Assembly (NCBI RefSeq): GCF_012273895.1
Contig: NC_052107.1
Coordinates: 4,774,001-4,838,000, forward strand
Direction of reading: 5' to 3'
Source: Zerene cesonia
Lineage: Eukaryota; Arthropoda; Insecta; Lepidoptera; Pieridae
Length of the DNA: 64,000 bases
Part shown: positions 59,644-64,000 of the stretch, in pieces
How positions within the stretch are numbered: the first letter of the stretch is position 1
Layout of the letters: every line of letters begins with the position of its first letter
Translations under genes and position numbers: made by a program
Notes under the pieces: model-generated
Seen by the model: only the letters and a program-made list of their open reading frames with translations
The model's database searches: none
Told to the model about the DNA's origin: nothing

Positions 59644-62600
59644 GTAAGTATTGTTTATTATATTAGACTAATTGACCAGCTTGTTGTGCCAAGTTATCTA
59701 GATTTATTACGAACTAATTTCATTCTTACCAATTACATAAAGACAAAATTGCAATAGCAATACTCATATCTAGCGAAATCGGTTTTGAGCCCAGTCTCAT
59801 CTCAGTAAAAAAAAAATATTTATAGTTCGTCTGTAGTCAAATTATATAGTAGTAGATTCTTTATCCATATAGAATTTGTCATACTAAGACTATAAAATTG
59901 TATCAATATAGAGTGCATTTATATTTCAAGTGCATTAATAAAAACATGTTTAAATGCTTTAAATTACATAATCCACAATGCTACAAATTTGATAGCATAG
60001 AAAAAAATCACAAACATACTGAGCGGTATAAGCCGACACAAATTAATAACTAAAAGAATGTGTATCCCTCACAAGATTAAGTCTTTTGCTCTAAGTTATG
60101 AAAAAAATCTGAACAAATATTTATATAGTTTTTTTTTTATAAATTCTTGATTTATCATTTTACAGTAAAAAGTAATAGAATCTAGGTTGTTAGACAATTC
60201 AATTTGCTACGAATTATGTTTTGTCTAATTTTCTCTACGCTTTCGAGATATAGCGTGAAATCGTTTTTTAAGATAACGGCCGCGGAGCAAGAGTGCTGAC
60301 TCCAATATCTTAAAGTTATGCCTCTTATAAATCGCAATCATCATTCATCACCGCGTCATCATCATCATAGCTAACAACGTGTCCATCAAATAAAACTGCG
60401 TCCTCTGGGAAACGCACAATAAGACCTTACAATTTAACATTACAATGATCTCGTTATATTATAATTTCATTACAGATTGAATAGTTCATCAACACATAAT
60501 TTGAAACATAAGCAAAATCATTACGCTAATATAAGGAATGTTGTTAGGAATTCTAAATTCCTGATACGATTTACAAAGGCCCTTATCAGAATTCATGTAC
60601 ACATTAATTATTATCAATATACTTAGCTTTGCTTCGCACAAATTTCTATTGATATGGTACTTTGTAGGTATAGTCACCGCGAATGAACAAAAACAGGTTT
60701 TGATTGATGATTCGAAATTCTTATTCTGCTGATGCATTAATATTCAATATTTAATATGCCCACTTATATTAAAATACTAATATTTAAAAAGCGAAAGTAA
60801 GAAGAGGCAGACAGACAGACACACAATATGTGATATGTGATGAGTATGTGATGTGATACAAATTTCGTCATCAATCATGTGATCATCAGTTCGAAGATAG
60901 TTTGTGACTCGTGAAAGGATGTAGGATAGTTTTTGCCCCGGAAATTCCAAGGGATAAGGAATCATCCGGGGGTAAAACACCGACTATCTTTCTTTCTATC
61001 TTTATTTTTGACCATTTATTTTTTTCGGGCGAGTAGTTCGTAAGGTTTTAAGTAATCTTTAATATTTTCTTATAATTTTTTTAACAGAATAATGGTTTCA
61101 TTCCAATGATAAATAGTAACGTTTCTTTATTTTCAAATTCGCAAAAAAGTTATAGTTAGTATTTTTTTATATCCAAACTTTTTATTTTAAAGAACCAAAC
61201 ATCTGTGTAGTCTTGTTTAATCAGTTATAAATTTTTAATTCTCTTTGCTATATTCGACTGAAGAAATAGATTATTTAACAAAAGCTCTAACCAAGCCACG
61301 AGGAAACGCCGCTACAAAAAATATCAACATCATCTACTGTAATCTAATAAACAAGTTCATTACATTATCTCGGATTAAAATATATACACGCAAATAACGT
61401 CTCAAATTGTTTTTTGTCAAACTTCGATAAGCGAATTTAGCATGGGCAGTCGTTAATCAAAATGTGATAAAGCAATTTTTATCATAGATTAGATAGAACC
61501 TTGAGTGTGAATCAATTTCTTAAATTCGCAGTACACAACCAGACGTAGCATACATTATTAGGTTAAAATAATTACGTAAAAATGAATTGTAACAAAATTA
61601 TTAGTTCGGTTGGCCCCTTCAAAGTAATCCCTTCAAACACAGCCGCTACGTCTGATGGTAATGTATTGATTTTCTTTTTTTTTTTTGGAATTCTGTTTCT
61701 ATAGAGGTAGGGCGAAGATGTGTTAAGATTTAGATTATTTAATCAAAATTATCTTGCAATTAGTTCTTATACTTTTTACCTCTTAAATAAATTTAGTCAT
61801 TCTGATAATGATCTTGATTAATCATCTTGTTATTATAAATTATATCTAGTACAATCGTGCAATTATATAATAGTGATTAATTTCTTTTAACTTTATATAG
61901 CATTTACCTGCTTACCGTGAATTCTAATTTAAAGTTAAATCAGTTGTTGTTCAATTGGTATTTTAATTTGTGCTGGAGAGTAGAATTTAAGACTAATTGT
62001 TTCAATAAAAATTTCTTCTATTTATATTTGTAGTAGTAGGATTCAATAGTAATTTGATCGCCACTCATATTAAAAACTAATGTCTATTGCAGTAAGTCAC
62101 TGCACCTAATTTATTTTAAGTATTATGTATCGATAGTGTTAAGGTTGTATCAAAAGAAATAGTAAACTGTTTAAATTGAAAATTAAAAAATGGGAGAACA
62201 TTGCAAACTAAGAAATATTATGATATTAAATATATTGGTACAAGTAATAAAAAGTGGCATCTTTCATATTGCCACGTTCTCTATGCGCATACCGACTACG
62301 CTTATTGAGCTTAAATGTTCCTATGTAGTATCAAGTATCGATGCTAATCCAATGGATCCCGTACTGCAAATTGTTTACGAGTATTACGCCTTAGGTAGTT
62401 AGGTTTATGACACATAAAGCGCGGTTATAATAAACGCCCCTATTTAATAATTTTTATTATATTATTAACTATTTATTATTTGATCTACCACACCACGAAT
62501 TTGTTTTTAAGGAAAATATGAATGCGGCGGTTTACGTAAATAATTTATTTATTTGTAAAAAAAAGACTAAAAATCACGCGTTAACTATAGAATCGACTTA

Positions 62601-62747
62601 ATTGCCTCACTCGCATCAGGATAATTAAATCTCTCTCTTTAAAGTGGGTCGAAATCGAGTCGAAAGGGGTCGATTATACTTAGTCTGGCCATAAATACTG
62701 TTACACTTAATTATAAAAAAATATTACATTTGAATTTCGAATCTGTC
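59644..62747. other. Probable intron or flank of the coiled-coil gene; only remnants seen
   Basis: A MITE TIR remnant lies at 60387-60450 ('aaaactgcgtcctctggg'), and a decayed Helitron-like stretch at 60775-60985. Open frames at 61582-61661 (ending at a donor-like GTAATG) and 62190-62402 have no partner exons. Confidence 0.35.
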
Positions 62748-63747
62748 NNNNNNNNNNNNNNNNNNNNNNNNNNNNNNNNNNNNNNNNNNNNNNNNNNNNN
62801 NNNNNNNNNNNNNNNNNNNNNNNNNNNNNNNNNNNNNNNNNNNNNNNNNNNNNNNNNNNNNNNNNNNNNNNNNNNNNNNNNNNNNNNNNNNNNNNNNNNN
62901 NNNNNNNNNNNNNNNNNNNNNNNNNNNNNNNNNNNNNNNNNNNNNNNNNNNNNNNNNNNNNNNNNNNNNNNNNNNNNNNNNNNNNNNNNNNNNNNNNNNN
63001 NNNNNNNNNNNNNNNNNNNNNNNNNNNNNNNNNNNNNNNNNNNNNNNNNNNNNNNNNNNNNNNNNNNNNNNNNNNNNNNNNNNNNNNNNNNNNNNNNNNN
63101 NNNNNNNNNNNNNNNNNNNNNNNNNNNNNNNNNNNNNNNNNNNNNNNNNNNNNNNNNNNNNNNNNNNNNNNNNNNNNNNNNNNNNNNNNNNNNNNNNNNN
63201 NNNNNNNNNNNNNNNNNNNNNNNNNNNNNNNNNNNNNNNNNNNNNNNNNNNNNNNNNNNNNNNNNNNNNNNNNNNNNNNNNNNNNNNNNNNNNNNNNNNN
63301 NNNNNNNNNNNNNNNNNNNNNNNNNNNNNNNNNNNNNNNNNNNNNNNNNNNNNNNNNNNNNNNNNNNNNNNNNNNNNNNNNNNNNNNNNNNNNNNNNNNN
63401 NNNNNNNNNNNNNNNNNNNNNNNNNNNNNNNNNNNNNNNNNNNNNNNNNNNNNNNNNNNNNNNNNNNNNNNNNNNNNNNNNNNNNNNNNNNNNNNNNNNN
63501 NNNNNNNNNNNNNNNNNNNNNNNNNNNNNNNNNNNNNNNNNNNNNNNNNNNNNNNNNNNNNNNNNNNNNNNNNNNNNNNNNNNNNNNNNNNNNNNNNNNN
63601 NNNNNNNNNNNNNNNNNNNNNNNNNNNNNNNNNNNNNNNNNNNNNNNNNNNNNNNNNNNNNNNNNNNNNNNNNNNNNNNNNNNNNNNNNNNNNNNNNNNN
63701 NNNNNNNNNNNNNNNNNNNNNNNNNNNNNNNNNNNNNNNNNNNNNNN
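62748..63747. other. Scaffold gap, 1000 N
   Basis: Exactly 1000 N. I see no matching sequence on its two sides. Confidence 0.99.
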
Positions 63748-64000
63748 TAATAAATGTTATTTGCAGTTAACAATTTTCTTTTTTCTTTATTACAATATTT
63801 ATGGCAAGACTAGGTATATAAACATACAGTTGAAAATAAAAGCGTGGCAAAATAGGACAATATGCCGGCCTGTTAATTATAAGTTCAAATAAATAATTTC
63901 GTATTCTATTATGTAAATCAAATATGTGATGATTAGCGGATAAATAAGTCGTTATCAACATGTTGATACGATAGCGCTATCTAGCACAGAAGTTTTATAA
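63748..64000. other. No gene recognised
   Basis: AT-rich sequence after the third gap. Confidence 0.4.

Noticed and set aside
61582..61661. ATG-started exon MNCNKIISSVGPF ending at GTAATG
   Set aside because: No acceptor in frame upstream fits the coiled-coil gene, and the nearest downstream acceptor gives a frame that stops after about nine codons.
1..64000. CRISPR arrays, operons, ribosome-binding sites, bacterial-type terminators
   Set aside because: Nothing of the kind is seen; introns and SINEs show this is animal nuclear DNA.

Overview
This is a 64 kb stretch of AT-rich eukaryotic DNA. It is almost certainly from a moth or butterfly (Lepidoptera). The evidence is short coding exons with GT-AG introns, and many repeats of kinds common in Lepidoptera: non-autonomous Helitrons of the Lep1 type (5'-TC ... 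hairpin ... CTAG-3'), tRNA-headed SINEs with (GAT)n tails, poly-A SINEs that begin with the 'cggcacgaattgggcc' motif, and MITEs. Three runs of exactly 1000 N (4823-5822, 34285-35284, 62748-63747) are scaffold gaps.

Left part (1-16.1 kb, minus strand): the 5' half of a gene for a single-pass membrane protein. It has a signal peptide, one cadherin repeat, a Pro/Thr-rich stalk, a transmembrane segment and a juxtamembrane exon, and best matches the cadherin receptor tyrosine kinase Cad96Ca. The kinase exons would lie left of the window. Two tandem upstream ORFs precede the start codon, and a possible first non-coding exon lies near 38.1 kb. The first gap is flanked by two copies of the same 2930 bp (1893-4822 and 5823-8752, about 0.4% different). 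I read this as a false assembly duplication, so two exons appear twice.

Middle (16-44.6 kb): I see no convincing coding gene. The region is packed with Helitrons, SINEs, a MITE with terminal inverted repeats (TIRs) of about 130-147 bp, palindromes and remnants.

Right part (44.7-55.4 kb, plus strand): a complete eight-exon gene for a secreted alpha-carbonic-anhydrase-related protein of 324 residues. Two of the three zinc-binding histidines are replaced, so it is probably not an enzyme. Two small exons add a charged N-terminal extension and could be skipped together in frame.

Far right (55.4-64 kb): a decayed LINE fragment, a GC-rich block, and the first coding exon of an unrecognised coiled-coil protein (59253-59643, plus strand). 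No functional link between the three genes can be read from the sequence.
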